Shown here one piece after another: positions 47,371-59,305 of a DNA stretch of 64,000 nt; within the stretch, counting starts at the first letter, position 1; each line of letters starts with the position of its first letter. The notes under the pieces were generated by a model. That model searched no databases, was not told where the DNA came from, and saw nothing but the letters and a program-made list of their open reading frames with translations. A program made the translations under genes and the position numbers. The DNA comes from Sipunculus nudus (taxonomy: Eukaryota; Annelida; Sipuncula; Golfingiida; Sipunculidae). The stretch spans positions 61,842,370-61,906,369 of the forward strand of contig CM049307.1 in the NCBI GenBank assembly GCA_026874595.1, in the 5' to 3' direction.

Positions 47371-48796
47371 TGTGTTATGTTTGCCTGGCCTGGGTAAAAT
47401 GAATATATATTCCAATGAATATGCTCTCAGGGTCATGTGAACTTCATGGTCACTGGTCAGGCTATTTATGCTAATGAATGTGAGAACAGCTTATTGAAGA
47501 GTGTGTAAGCCCTGCAGCCCAACAGGTGGTAAACATGTCACAATAATACAGAGTTCTTCTGTCGCCAATATCCCATTTATCTACTGATTCTGACTGTGCC
47601 GATCAAATACTCTGGAAAATATATGGAGAATTATAAGCCTTCATTTCAATAAGAGAGGAATTATGATCTTAGTGCATTCATGTGAATGTTATAACATTGT
47701 CAAACAATAGAAACAGAATGAGTTACATAGTGGGGACAAAGAATTTGTTTGAATAATTGAGGTTACTGATTTGAAAGGTTGGTCATTAGATGAACTGGCA
47801 GTACACAAAAGAGTTAATATTTTTTGCAGGTACTCCTGTATAATATATATTATTATATAAGATTTTCAATATTATAATATCACTAGTGGTATATCCATGG
47901 TTTATAACAATATGCAACCTGAGACATCCTTGTTTTAATATGTACACAAAATGGCAGCCCCCCTCAGCAGTTTGGAGAAACTGGGAGAAATAAACCTCCC
48001 AGGGATTGATAAAGCTGAGGGATGCAAAATGAAAATACCCCCTGAGGACAGTGTCCAGGCAAGAATCTATCTATACAGATAGTTTGAAAGTGATGGGATG
48101 TATTTATAAAGGCAAAGTTTAGAGCATTATAACACTTCAATTCTGAACATGCCCAAACCCTGCAATTATAGAAGGATTATATGTAATTTATATAATGTTT
48201 CAATAGATATTTTTATCAACGGCGATATCTAGGTCTTATTTACATCTTTATGAGAAAAATTATGATTCTCAACATTTATACTGTAATTTTTGCTATTATC
48301 ATATTCAAATCATAATATATTTTCATCAGTAAAATTTAATTATTGACAAATGTTTTATCTATAGATGAAAGCAATTTTTTAGTTATACAATCAGAGATAA
48401 TTAATCAAAGCTCAGCTGCTGATTTTAATTTTCATGTGAACTCAGTTCAAACATAACCTCCTGTTAAGGATATACATAACACTCCCAGTACAGAGAGGGA
48501 ACATTGTATAACTGTACACAGCAGTTCCAGTACAGCTGTACTTGCAGTAAGCATTATGTTCTTTATTTCCAGTCAGTTGGCTGTCATAAAGTGTTCATCT
48601 GTGCCCCAGCAAAGGTCATCCACATTACAGTCAAAATGTGGGAGCAACATGGCCAGGTTTTAACATGTCTAAATTGTGACTTCATTCCATATCATGTTGA
48701 TAAATTTAGCCTCATAAACAGTCACCATTATGCCAAAATGGCAGCCAATAGGCAATGGACTAAAATAAATATGACAATTTGGATATATATTAGGGT
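47371..48796. other. Intergenic stretch before the tandem duplication
   Basis: No gene. Contains the repeat at 47875-48175. At about 48770-48849 two ~41-bp direct repeats (TATGACAATTTGGATATAT-type) mark the left breakpoint region of the 2.2-kb duplication. Confidence 0.45.
47875..48175. repeat. Dispersed repeat of the 6.1/26.6 kb family
   Basis: Begins at CACTAGTGGTATA and includes GGAGAAATAAACCTCCCAG and GAGGACAGTGTCCAGG. Same orientation as 6115-6335 and opposite to 26575-26870. Confidence 0.65.
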
Positions 48797-50962
48797 ACAA
48801 AATACATAATATGACAATTTGGATATATTTTAGGGTACAAAATACATACATTTGACTCAATAATGTTTATGCTCATGTTTGAGAGCGCACTGAATTGCAG
48901 GATGCCACTCTTACCAGCTTTCAGTTACAGTCATGTACTCATGATTCATTTGTAATTGGCCTTTAAATTAAAGAGGAATTCAACATTTTCAAGGACCTAA
49001 TTTTTAACCTTGCTGATAAATTTGCCTTGAGTGAAAAGAACCTGATTTTCGAGTAATATGATGGTTTTGATATCTAACACCTCAAGATTCATTCAAGATG
49101 AAACAATCATCAATGGCACCAGCACATACAAATAAGGCCTGTGCTAAGGGGTCTTCAATTCAATTCGATTATCGATTATTGCCTTTTGATTCAATTATAA
49201 ATTTGATTATTGCATACCTTCAAAATTTTCTGTACGAGAGGTATATCTACGAAAAGTTTTCATTCCATATGATGCTATAAGATTAGGATTATTATATACC
49301 TGAGAATTTATAAAGACTAAATAATATTTAGATCTTCTCATCCCTTATAGTGCTAACATCTAATGAAGGATATAAGATGACTTTCTTTGTTAAATAACAG
49401 CGCTACTTCATCATGTATGCTGTTTAACAGTTCCAAAGTAAAAGCTAGAGACCAAAAGGTATGAAAATAAAAGAAAATGCAACAATTGAAATTTATTGAT
49501 TATTTCATGCCTGATTCAATTATCAATCAATGACTGGCTTTGATTTAATGCATTGATTATTTGATGCATTGTTACAGCCCTAATACAAATACAACATGTT
49601 ACAGGTTACCTATTTTAATACTTAAAGAATTTTATTAAGTTATATAAATCTATGATCAGTTTTGGTTCCTAACAAGGGACCAATGGGTCATGTCGCTCAG
49701 CTAAATTTTGGAAAATTTTATCAAATGCAAAATATACTTTTGGTTTTTCATATATTAGCATTTGATAAGCTAAGAGGAAAAGGCCCTACTAAAATGAAAC
49801 CCTATAATAAGGGTACAGTATAATAATTAACAAATTTATTTACTGAAATAAAATAATGTAAAACTATTCAAAAGAGCATAAACAAAATTTTAACAGCATG
49901 TTAAAACAAACAAATTAGGTATAAAATGCTTATTTACTGTGTAATAAATTTAAACTTGTGGCCTGAAAACATTTAATGATGCAATAAATAAAAATATGGA
50001 CTTAAGTGTTATATGAAAGGATACATTTCATAAACAAACAGGGACCTATGGGTCACTGTGCTCAGTTGAAGCTGACCTTGAAAGTTAAAACAGTGTACCG
50101 TGTATGGCCACGGCCTTGGTGCTATTATATACAAAAGGCACACTAAAGTCTGCCTCGCACCTTCCGACGCACCAGTTGTTTTGTTCAACTGATATACCTG
50201 ATTACTGTATTCAACTTAATAATAGCCCCTCCTGTAATACGCGCCCCCCCCCCCTTCCTGATTTGGGATATCACTTTAACTTTAAGAAAACTAAGGGATA
50301 AGCCATCCTAACCTCACTTTCCTCCAGGGCTAGCCAATATTATAACAAAGGGCAAAATAATGCTTTCATTTCTCCCACCAAGCTTAAAAGTTACGGCAAG
50401 TTTTTATTCTATCTCTGTTAGGTTTTATCATCTTATATAATAATAATATTAGTTACACACAACATTAGATAACATTGACTGACTGTGGCCATGCTGATCG
50501 GGTGACCTGAATTCAGGTACGTTTGTGGATGTATTGTGCAATGAAATATATATATATGTACAGGATGATAAATTTTATCCTAAAAATATTTGGCAAAGAA
50601 GGGCGGCCATCTTACATACAGGTACAAGTTTTTCAGCGTCCTCAGGGCTGCCAAGGATAATTTACGGCATTCAGCATTTTTATGTCAGTCGAACTGGACG
50701 CTTTGAATATCAATGACCATGTGTGTATGGTGGTAATATACACCCAATAAAGAACATTACAATGCTTAGTTTTTGTTTGAATTTATCATTTAACATAAGA
50801 TTTACATGTGCACATCGTTAAATAATTGGTAAGAAAAGGTTTGTTCTGCTGCACTGACACAGGGATATTAACTGAATCAATATATGAAAGCCCATCTGAC
50901 AGTAGAGCCACTGATTTTCCGCGATCACGGACAGAATCGCAAAACTGACAGACCAAAAGGGA
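48797..50962. repeat. Tandem segmental duplication, copy 1 (2,166 bp)
   Basis: Repeated directly at 50963-53249 with only scattered substitutions (for example GAAGGGCGGCC against GAAGTGCGGCC) and a C-run length change (11 against 12). Contains the dispersed motif GGACCxATGGGTCA twice (49677 and 50042) and an AT-rich GATTATCGATTATT element ending in TTACAGCCCTAAT near 49590. No real gene is evident; identical short frames in both copies are carried by the duplication. Confidence 0.95.
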
Positions 50963-53249
50963 ACAAAATACATAATATGACAATTTGGATATATTTTAGG
51001 GTACAAAATACATACATTTGACTCAATAATGTTTATGCTCATGTTTGAGAGCGCACTGAATTGCAGGATGCCACTCTTACCAGCTTTCAGTTACAGTCAT
51101 GTACTCATGATTCATTTGTGTTTGGCCTTTAAATTAAAGAGGAATTCAACATTTTCTAGGACCTAATTTTTAACCATCACAACCTAAACTCTACAAAGAC
51201 ATAAAAGCCACACTGGATCAGTGCATGATCTAATCACCATGGGCCCCTGGTTACATTAAAATAAATAGTGCTGAGAAGGAAAATGAATGACAACCTTGCT
51301 GATAAATTTGCCTTGAGTGAAAAGAACCTGATTTTCGAGTAATATGACGGTTTTGATATCTAACACCTCAAGATTCATTCAAGATGAAACAATCATCAAT
51401 GGCACCAGCACATACAAATAAGGCCTGTGCTAAGGGGTCTTCAATTCAATTCGATTATCGATTATTGCCTTTTGATTCAATTATAAATTTGATTATTGCA
51501 TACCTTCAAAATTTTCTGTACGAGAGGTATATCTACGAAAAGTTTTCATTCCATATGATGCTATAAGATTAGGATTATTATATACCTGAGAATTTATAAA
51601 GACTAAATAATATTTAGATCTTCTCATCCCTTATAGTGCTAACATCTAATGAAGGATATAAGATGACTTTCTTTGTTAAATAACAGCGCTACTTCATCAT
51701 GTATGCTGTTTAACAGTTCCAAAGTAAAAGCTAGAGACCAAAAGGTATGAAAATAAAAGAAAATGCAACAATTGAAATTTATTGATTATTTCATGCCTGA
51801 TTCAATTATCAATCAATGACTGGCTTTGATTTAATGCATCGATTATTTGATGCATTGTTACAGCCCTAATACAAATACAACATGTTACAGGTTACCTATT
51901 TTAATACTTAAAGAATTTTATTAAGTTATATAAATCTATGATCAGTTTTGGTTCCTAACAAGGGACCAATGGGTCATGTCGCTCAGCTAAATTTTGGAAA
52001 ATTTTATCAAATGCAAAATATACTTTTGGTTTTTCATATATTAGCATTTGATAAGCTAAGAGGAAAAGGCCCTACTAAAATGAAACCCTATAATAAGGGT
52101 ACAGTATAATAATAAACAAATTTATTTACTGAAATGAAATAATGTAAAACTATTCAAAAGAGCATAAACAAAATTTTAACAGCATGTTAAAACAAACAAA
52201 TTAGGTATAAAATGCATATTTACTGTGTAATAAATTTAAACTTGTGGCCTGAAAACATTTAATGATGCAATAAATAAAAATATGGACTTAAGTGTTATAT
52301 GAAAGGATACATTTCATAAACAAACAGGGACCTATGGGTCACTGTGCTCAGTTGAAGCTGACCTTGAAAGTTAAAACAGTGTACCGTGTATGGCCACGGC
52401 CTTGGTGCTATTATATACAAAAGGCACACTAAAGTCTGCCTCGCACCTTCCGACGCACCAGTTGTTTTGTTCAACTGATATACCTGATTACTGTATTCAA
52501 CTTAATAATAGCCCCTCCTGTAATACGCGCCCCCCCCCCCCTTCCTGATTTGGGATATCACTTTAACTTTAAGAAAACTAAGGGATAAGCCATCCTAACC
52601 TCACTTTCCTCCAGGGCTAGCCAATATTATAACAAAGGGCAAAATAATGCTTTCATTTCTCCCACCAAGCTTAAAAGTTACGGCAAGTTTTTTTTCTATC
52701 TCTGTTAGGTTTTATCATCTTATATAATAATAATATTAGTTACACACAACATTAGATAACATTGACTGACTGTGGCCATGCTGATCGGGTGACCTGAATT
52801 CAGGTACGTTTGTGGATGTATTGTGCAATGAAATATATATATATGTACAGGATGATAAATTTTATCCTAAAAATATTTGGCAAAGAAGTGCGGCCATCTT
52901 ACATACAGGTACAAGTTTTTCAGCGTCCTCAGGGCTGCCAAGGATAATTTACGGCATTCAGCATTTTTATGTCAGTCGAACTGGACGCTTTGAATATCAA
53001 TGACCATGTGTGTATGGTGGTAATATACACCCAATAAAAAACATTACAATGCTTAGTTTTTGTTTGAATTTATCATTTAACATAAGATTTACATGTGCAC
53101 ATCGTTAAATAATTGGTAAGAAAAGGTTTGTTCTGCTGCACTGACACAGGGATATTAACTGAATCAATATATGAAAGCCCATCTGACAGTAGAGCCACTG
53201 ATTTTCCGCGATCACGGACAGAATCGCAAAACTGACAGACCAAAAGGGA
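50963..53249. repeat. Tandem segmental duplication, copy 2 (2,287 bp)
   Basis: Offset from copy 1 is 2,166 bp before and 2,286 bp after a 120-bp extra segment at 51176-51295. That segment is bounded by AACC on both sides, consistent with a microhomology deletion in copy 1 or an insertion in copy 2. The right junction follows CAAAAGGGA, the same word present at the copy 1/copy 2 junction. Confidence 0.95.
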
Positions 53250-55635
53250 ATTCCGTGTCCTGAAAATATATAAGTTTTAATGTATTTTTTGCCAAAAATA
53301 TCTTGGCAATTCACTTGAAACATGTATGCAGTGACAAAATTGTTAATTCCACTGACAGCATGTGGGGGCTTACCCATGTACTCATGATCCCAGAGCCCTA
53401 GGTTTATTTGTGTGTATACAGCGCTCGCACAAGGGATGCTGGGAACTTGCCTACTTGGCTAAATGCAATCCAGTAGCACATAATATGCATATTAAAACAA
53501 GGATGATTTTTTCATATGGTGCCGTATTTACCAAGTAAAATGTTCACAAGTCCAGTGAATGCGGACGCTGTCAGCTGGCTTGCACACTGAAACACACGGA
53601 GACTCACACATGGCACATTGTTAACAAGACAATCAGCAGCGCATTATAATTATAAACATGAAGCGCCCTTTCCTCAGGTGATGTGAAATTCAATGTTTGT
53701 CAAGCTTGTATTATTGGACTACATCAAGAAATGAATGTATCATAATAGGTCAACAAAGTTCAAGATTGGATTATGATTCTGGCTGGAGAGAATCCTGAAC
53801 TTTGCTGGGCAAAGGTAGCTTGCGAGTGGCCTAGGAAACCAAAGGTCACTCTGCAGATGACAACATACTATGACCTCACCGGCAAGTACAAAATTAAACT
53901 GAACAGTAATAATATGTGATGTCATGTCAGGACATGAATAATGAATATGACTGACAGCTATAAGATAAAGGCAGCAAATGGATTAAGGCATCTCTGGCAG
54001 TCCAGCTAAATAGGCCTTGCTGTCAATGAAAGGTCAGAAGTCCATGATGGTGCCAGCCATTAACTAAGAGCTAAATACAACATCACCAGGACACAGTATG
54101 ACATTAATGCATGTGTGTGGGAGTTGATGTTGTGGACCTATCAATAATGTTCCATGGTTCTTTCCCATTAAACTTAAATTTGTTTTGTCTTCCTGACCTC
54201 TGGCACATTTTTTTTATTATTTGACTTTATTGGTAGCCTTGACCTCTCATACGTTTTCGAATACACACTGAAACCTTAAACAGAGAGTAATTTAGTCCAT
54301 ATTTGTTTAAATATCAAACTCCCTTGTCAATTATTCTTGGTGTGTATGTTATTGTTACAGAGAAGACAAACAATTCTGTTACAATGAAAGCTTCCTGACA
54401 AAACTTCCACTTGAGTTCCTCATCACTTATTAATTCTACCTTATAGGTATCTGGTATCTGTAAATGAAGTAGCTTTTAGCCTGGAGTGACTTTCTTTCAT
54501 GATATTCATGAATTTAAAACTTGGGGGAGGTCTGGGACATTTTGATTTATTTCAAAGCATGGTGGGAACAATGATGTGAAATGAGGACAAAAATAGAGGA
54601 TGTCCTTGGTTGTCATGTCAACCTAACATGATTCTTCTTCATCCTCCTCCACCATTCTGTATCCAACATCACTTCCATGTAAGAATAGTACGGAAACTAG
54701 ATGATTAAAAACTTTCATTTCAAGAGAGTATTTAAAACTAAAAAATATCATATGAGTACATAATGCCCTATCATTAAATACATGGGTATCCAGACTCCTG
54801 AGGATGGGAAAATTGAATGCAATAATTAAAATGTTTAACACATAAATACTTCCAGGAAATAGCGGTACTGAATGTCCCACAATGCATTTTCTTAACAGCC
54901 TACCTAAATATTCTTCAAGTTTAAAGACTATTCACATTTTAGAGTTCACTTTTTTTCCTCAACTGTCAGAACTTTTTATGGGGTCCAAGGTCAGGTACAG
55001 ACCACAGATATTTCCTTAATCATCCACAATGACCTGTACCTCTTTAAAAAGCTAAGTTTGGGTGACCGCAATTCCTCAAATATCTGCCATTTTTTTCATA
55101 TCATATGAAAAGGTCAAGGTCAGGTAAAAGGCAATTTAATTTATCACTGGGTCTGCAATTGCACAAGGCACAAATCAAAGTAAAGTTAACTTCATTTTAT
55201 GCCTTTTTTTTCACATGGTCTAAGGTCTTGTGAAGGTCACTCCAATTACTCAATCATTTTCCTTTTTTTATAGGCCCAGCCTTATGTCAGGTGAAGGTTC
55301 CTCAAAGGACTACAGCTTTCCCAAGACCTGACCTTGTATCAATGGCAGCATTCTTAAATTCTCTGCCTTCTTAGTTTGGCCTTGTTTGGGTGACCACAAA
55401 GCCTAGAGAGAGGAGAACAATCCTGCCCTCTCAATGGTATGCAGTTTTATCACAATGTTTCTCAAATTCAGGTCACTCCATTTCCAAAAAATATTTATTT
55501 TTTTACAAGGTATTAAAGGTTAGAAATGCATCAACATTTCTTTAATTATCCTATTTTTTTAACACTCCAGTTCAGCACACTTCATGACTATATATTTCAC
55601 CTCCACTTCCTTATTTCACCTCCACTTCCTTAGTT
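53250..55635. other. Stretch without a recognisable gene
   Basis: 53.4-54.1 kb is slightly GC-richer but no exon is supported. 54950-55400 holds degenerate 'aaggtcaggt'/'aaggtcaaggtcagg' text reminiscent of the ~289-bp units at 42.0-43.7 kb and is probably an old relic. Confidence 0.45.
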
Positions 55636-56525
55636 AACTAGAATACGGGTAGTCGACAAGCGACTACGTGTATCAGCCGAAATCAGAGTGGAACGGGTGA
55701 AGTGAGGCATGGATTGGGTGGCAAGGGGAAATAGAGTGAAGTGTGTTGCATATTTGCATGGATGTCTGAAGCCGAAATGTGTATGTAGGTTGCACCACCT
55801 ACCACAAAATCCAGAAAGCTGTCAAAATTGTATACATATGCAAAGAGTCTAACCACTGCCGAGATATGAGTGATTTAATCCAAGGGCAGACAAACAGACG
55901 GATGCTGTACAAAAATGGTTGTAGGTGACGTCACCAGTTTTGTCTGTGATAAAGAGCTATGTGAGATCTACACACATGCAAAATTTTGGCCCAATCGGTC
56001 AAACGGTTCCCAAGATATGAGCTTGGATGTCTGCAGCGTAAATGTGAATGTAGGTGGCTCCATCTGTCATAAAATCAAGAAAGCTGTCCAGGATGAATAC
56101 ACAGGCAAAGTTTCAGGTGGATAAGTCCAACCAATGACTCGAGTGATTTTATCCCAAGGCAGATTAACAGATGGATGCTGTGCAAAAATGGTTGCAGGTG
56201 GCGCCACCATTTTTTATGTATGTAATAAAGCTATCCAAGGGCTACATTTGTTCATTCTTTTTTCCTGATAAGTCAAACGGTTCCCGAGATATGTGGGTTA
56301 ATGTGTCAAAACAGACGCACAGATTGATGCACTGGAGAGAGGAATGGTCAGAGGTCAACACAAAATATTTTGGCACCATAATATTTTTGTGACCCTATGA
56401 TCGTGTAAAGTTTCGGAAAAATATGTCCGGTGGTCTCAGAGGTCTATTCCGGAAAGGAACACCGCCGCGACAGAACCAGATCAAAAATATGGTATCCGCT
56501 AAACTTTGTTTTTGCTGATATAAAT
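55636..56525. mobile_element. Non-autonomous element of the AACTAGAATAC family, second copy
   Basis: Starts AACTAGAATACGGGTAG, then GACAAGCGACTACGTGTATC, matching 46772. Ends TATCCGCTAAACTTTGTTTT then TGCTGATA. Interior has GGTGACGTCACC near 55923, GGTGGCTCCATC near 56053 and an intact GGTGGCGCCACC at 56197-56208. These are three spaced versions of the palindrome, suggesting decayed internal units. Recurring phrases such as TCAAACGGTTCCC-AGATATG are shared between units. Confidence 0.65.
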
Positions 56526-57899
56526 ATATAGCTTGCCTTCCACTGGACTATTGTGTAAAAAAAATAGCTGACTTAAAAATCAATAAATAAATAGACCAGG
56601 AATCTGTGGTGTCATAAAAAATGTTGCTATATTATTATCTAAGGACCACAAACATAAGATGAAATGACTGGTAGAGGAAATTCCTGATGTCACCAAAATG
56701 ATATATTGTATCAGATAGCATCTCTGTGGTGATACCATAGTTTTCAGTGGTACACCATAGTTTGTGAATCAGATATACAAATAATCTCAATATGAAATAA
56801 GGCTTTTTATTATCATATGTATTATTTAAAATTTATCACAATTTATTATATAAATATTTGGTTTTCTTTATCATCAGTCATCAGGGCTCAACATAAAGGG
56901 TAAACCACTGTTGGGGCAAGTAAAAGTTAAAGAAAAAGGTGGAAGGGCAACCAAAAGTGCCCAATTGGGCATGTGGGTGCAACATAAACCACTGCTCAAT
57001 GGCCTGAATCTTGACCAATCTTAACTTGGCCACTTTCTTTTTCTGGAGAAGTGAAATCATATTTTAATACCTCTAGGTTTAATTACATGCATTTTTTAAT
57101 CCATGCAAATTCCAAAGAATAATTAACAAGGTATAATCACGTTTGATGATGCAATGATACTACACCCTAGACGTTGTTTGACATCTGACTAAGCTGTAGA
57201 ACAACAACAACTGTGATTATTAACTAGAAGCAACCCGCTATGTAATATGTGTAATATGTGTGAACAACAAACAGGGCGGACAACAATCGCGGCCCCTCTC
57301 AGCTCTGTCATTCTTCAAAATCAAATGGGGGGGGGGGGGGGGGGGGGGGAATTCCAAAGGTCTTCAAATGCTACTTGTTTCATAGTTGTTTCTACAAATC
57401 ACTACAACTCGGAGGGGATTTTAGCTGAGATATCACTAGCTATGACCTGTTCTAACAACATGACTACTGTACTCAAATCCTAGATGACAAAACCTCTACC
57501 TAAACGACCCTGCAGCCATGTGCCAGGAAAGAACACTGCCATCTCCTTAGCATCAGAATAATGCCTGTTTTTAATTTACCTCAAATCAAGCTAAATGCCT
57601 GTTTTTAATTTACCTCAAATCCTGCTAAAAGCAAGAAAAATTAAAATCCTGCTAAGAAAACCACTTCCACAGTTTATATTTGAATATCTGCAGAATACCA
57701 TACCGGTTTCGGACTTTGTTACATGTCAGTATCATGTGCTTCTTCTCATTTTATATTCTGGCGCTAACCAGACCTGGTGACCACTGCACATGCGGGCCCT
57801 GTGTGTGTAATTGTCCCCATTTCTGGGTCATACATTTGAGGACTTCCAAAATTTGGCAATTGTTTGCAAGTGAAACTTGAAGTTTGACACACTGATGAC
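56526..57899. other. Stretch without a recognisable gene
   Basis: No exon supported. The most striking item is an uninterrupted run of 23 G at 57327-57349. A short direct repeat (ATGCCTGTTTTTAATTTACC) occurs twice at about 57561 and 57596. Confidence 0.45.
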
Positions 57900-58190
57900 A
57901 GCCTTCTCATAAAACCTGCAGAGCTCTCACCCTAGGTGAGGTCAACCATGAAAATTCTCACCGCCTCATTGAGATTCGAACTCACTTTGAGTCCTGTGCT
58001 CTGCAACTGAGCCACAGAAGTCCTTTATTGGCTGCCACTTTACTTTCACTGACTAACTTGATTTTCGGCAGGACTGTATTTAAAACAGTGAGCATTCTTA
58101 GCATTCCTGCTGACAGGATGCCACAATCCAACTGTGATCACTGAGAGATATTCAGTCTTCTTCAACTGTCTGTGGCACCTAGTTTTCAGT
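57900..58190 (-). mobile_element. tRNA-derived SINE, third type
   Basis: On minus there is an A box TGGCTCAGTTGCAGAGCA (57998-58015) and a canonical B box GAGTTCGAATCTC (57971-57983). Upstream text (AAAGTGGCAGCCAATAAAGG) and the downstream GGTGAGAATTTTCATGGTT are taken as SINE body. The tRNA fold is incomplete, so this is not a functional tRNA. Confidence 0.65.
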
Positions 58191-58635
58191 CTAATTATTT
58201 TTGCCTAACCCTGATTACTGGTCTTTAACAAATATATTGACTGAAAAATGTTGACAAATTTATTACTATTGGCAGCACAGTTATCAATGTATATTATACA
58301 TGTAAACTGAGAAAAACTTTTGTCATACCACATACTCTTATATGCCAAATCTTTTTTTTTTTTTTGTTTTGAAGTCTTAAGCATTCATCTTATGCAATAT
58401 TCAGTGAAATTTCAAATGTGTCAAACATCTGATGTGTCAATTGTTACTGATGTAATTTTGTAAATAGTCAGTACACATGGTTGGCCATGCCCTGAAAACA
58501 ATTCTTACTTGGTTAACATGGAAACTTCACAAAGTGTTCAAAATCTTGCAAGAAAAACAATTTATTTTTAGAATATAAAATTAGTTACTAAATGCCTAAG
58601 TCTAGACATAAAAATAGAGCAAACTGATTATTCAC
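58191..58635. other. Probable intron downstream of the orphan exon
   Basis: No further exon identified on the minus strand between 58191 and 58635. A poly-T run lies near 58351-58365. Confidence 0.4.
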
Positions 58636-58725
58636 CTTCATATACCTTTCTCTATCAAACACAGCTGCTATATCTCTTAAAGTATATACACGGACTTGGC
58701 CCAGGTTATTTCCAGAACCATTCAC
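58636..58725 (-). CDS. Internal exon of an unidentified gene (90 bp)
   Basis: A 30-codon exon between a good acceptor (TTTACACATACAG) and donor (AAG|GTGAAT), phase 0 on both sides. It reads VNGSGNN, then LGQVRVYTLRDIAAVF, then DRERYMK, and joins in frame to the exon at 59081-59167. The alternation of hydrophobic residues suggests a beta strand followed by a helix. 'VYTLRDIAAVF' loosely recalls the 'VC.Y.L.DI..VF' segment of sema domains, but the conserved Cys is missing, so that is only a weak suggestion. No family is assigned. Confidence 0.7.
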
Positions 58726-59080
58726 CTGTATGTGTAAACACTTTATATAGTGAGTAATAGTCTCTAGTAGTCTACTATAATTGTGAATGTATCTGATGGT
58801 AAGGAATGATACCATGACACAAGTACAATACAATACACATAAAATCCCATCCTCTTATTGGATAGATCCTAAAATACCTTAAGAAAATAGGGAAGAATTT
58901 TCCTTTTCCTGTCACTTTAGTGTATGGTATGACCAGCAATTTACTTCTTTTCCCTGCACCATTCACACTACTCAAACAAAATATAAATTGCTGTACACTC
59001 TAGTGGGAAAATGACAAATGAACCAATTAACTTGCCAAAACATACATGACAAGCATACAGCACATGATGGTGAACAGTAC

Positions 59081-59167
59081 CTGTCGAATGTAAACAACAA
59101 GGAAAGGTTTTCCACGATCTGCATTACAGATTGTCTTACATGGCTGAAAACCTTTCAACCGAAACTT
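59081..59167 (-). CDS. Internal exon of an unidentified gene (87 bp)
   Basis: A 29-codon exon flanked by acceptor GAATAGTTACAG and donor CAG|GTACTG on the minus strand, phase 0 on both sides. It reads KFRLKGFQPCKTICNADRGK then PFLVVYIRQ. The frame is closed by a stop 6 nt upstream of the acceptor, so splicing is needed. The two Cys and the 'KPFLVVYIRQ' strand look like part of a folded domain. A 355-bp intron separates it from the next exon. It lies on the same strand as the G-alpha gene, about 25 kb upstream, but does not match any part of a G-alpha subunit, so it is most likely a separate gene. Identity unknown. Confidence 0.72.
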
Positions 59168-59305
59168 CTGTAACTATTCACAGAATTAATGTGAGCTGTG
59201 CAGAGAACACTGGTCACCAGTGAGACACTTATAACTGTAACAATTTACTTTAAATCAAATTAAAATCTTCAATAGTGAAACTATACTCCAATTTAAAACA
59301 GATTT

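Noticed and set aside
49098-53003. Identical 60- and 63-codon frames in both copies of the tandem duplication
   Set aside because: Identity is explained by the recent DNA duplication, not by coding constraint; the frames lie in AT-rich repeat-like DNA.
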